In this document: positions 6,118 through 6,140 of the stretch, one piece after another
How the letters are laid out: each line of letters starts with the position of its first letter
How positions within the stretch are numbered: position 1 is the stretch's first letter
NCBI GenBank assembly: GCA_013329575.1
Contig: DUJX01000061.1
Coordinates: forward strand, 1-6,140
DNA: 6,140 nucleotides
DNA from: Halobacteria archaeon
Lineage (GTDB): Archaea; Halobacteriota; Methanoliparia; Methanoliparales; Methanoliparaceae
Direction: 5' to 3'
Translations under genes and position numbers: made by a program
Notes under the pieces: generated by a model
The model's database searches: none
What the model saw: only the letters and a program-made list of their open reading frames with translations
Told to the model about the DNA's origin: nothing

Positions 6118-6140
6118 TAATATATACGTGATCTGTTTCG

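Noticed and set aside
1..6140. Mobile element, CRISPR array, toxin-antitoxin or defence system
   Set aside because: No transposase, terminal repeats, regularly spaced repeats, or small paired genes were seen. All long genes are ordinary housekeeping families.

Overview
The window is chromosomal DNA from an archaeon, moderately AT-rich and compactly organised. The evidence for Archaea is the threonyl-tRNA synthetase, which has an N-terminal D-aminoacyl-deacylase-like editing domain instead of the bacterial TGS/N2 domains. Further support comes from separate secF and secD genes with secF first, an archaeal/eukaryotic-type (MtaB-like) methylthiotransferase with a TRAM tail, and TATA-box-like promoters. 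SecDF is generally reported as missing from Crenarchaeota, so a euryarchaeal or DPANN-type lineage is more likely; I cannot name the genus.

Layout. Positions 1-5153 on the minus strand form one tightly packed, operon-like run, read from right to left: mtaB-like tRNA methylthiotransferase, thrS, secF, secD (cut by the window edge). mtaB/thrS and secF/secD each overlap by four bases (ATGA), so translation of each pair is probably coupled. Between thrS and secF lies a structured block of about 208 bases. From 5154 to 5400 is a divergent intergenic region with TATA-like promoters facing both ways and a cluster of dyad repeats. From 5401 a plus-strand gene encodes a small metallo-beta-lactamase-fold hydrolase (UPF0173 type). 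The last 71 bases are AT-rich, carry a short tandem repeat, and contain no recognisable gene.

Function. mtaB and thrS both serve decoding of ANN codons: ThrRS charges and proofreads tRNA-Thr, and MtaB-type enzymes methylthiolate the threonylcarbamoyladenosine at position 37 of ANN-decoding tRNAs. secF and secD encode the accessory membrane complex of the Sec translocon. The hydrolase is transcribed separately and its substrate is unknown.

The most interesting part is 1887-2094. Read on the minus strand it holds five short hairpins within about 175 bases. It also holds two copies of a module made of a perfect Shine-Dalgarno (GGAGGTG), a G-bulged hairpin, exactly five bases, and then GTG (first copy) or the ATG of secF (second copy). 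This looks like a duplicated, structure-dependent translation start. A leader ORF ends one base before secF. I interpret the block as a candidate cis-acting leader controlling secFD; this is an inference from sequence alone.
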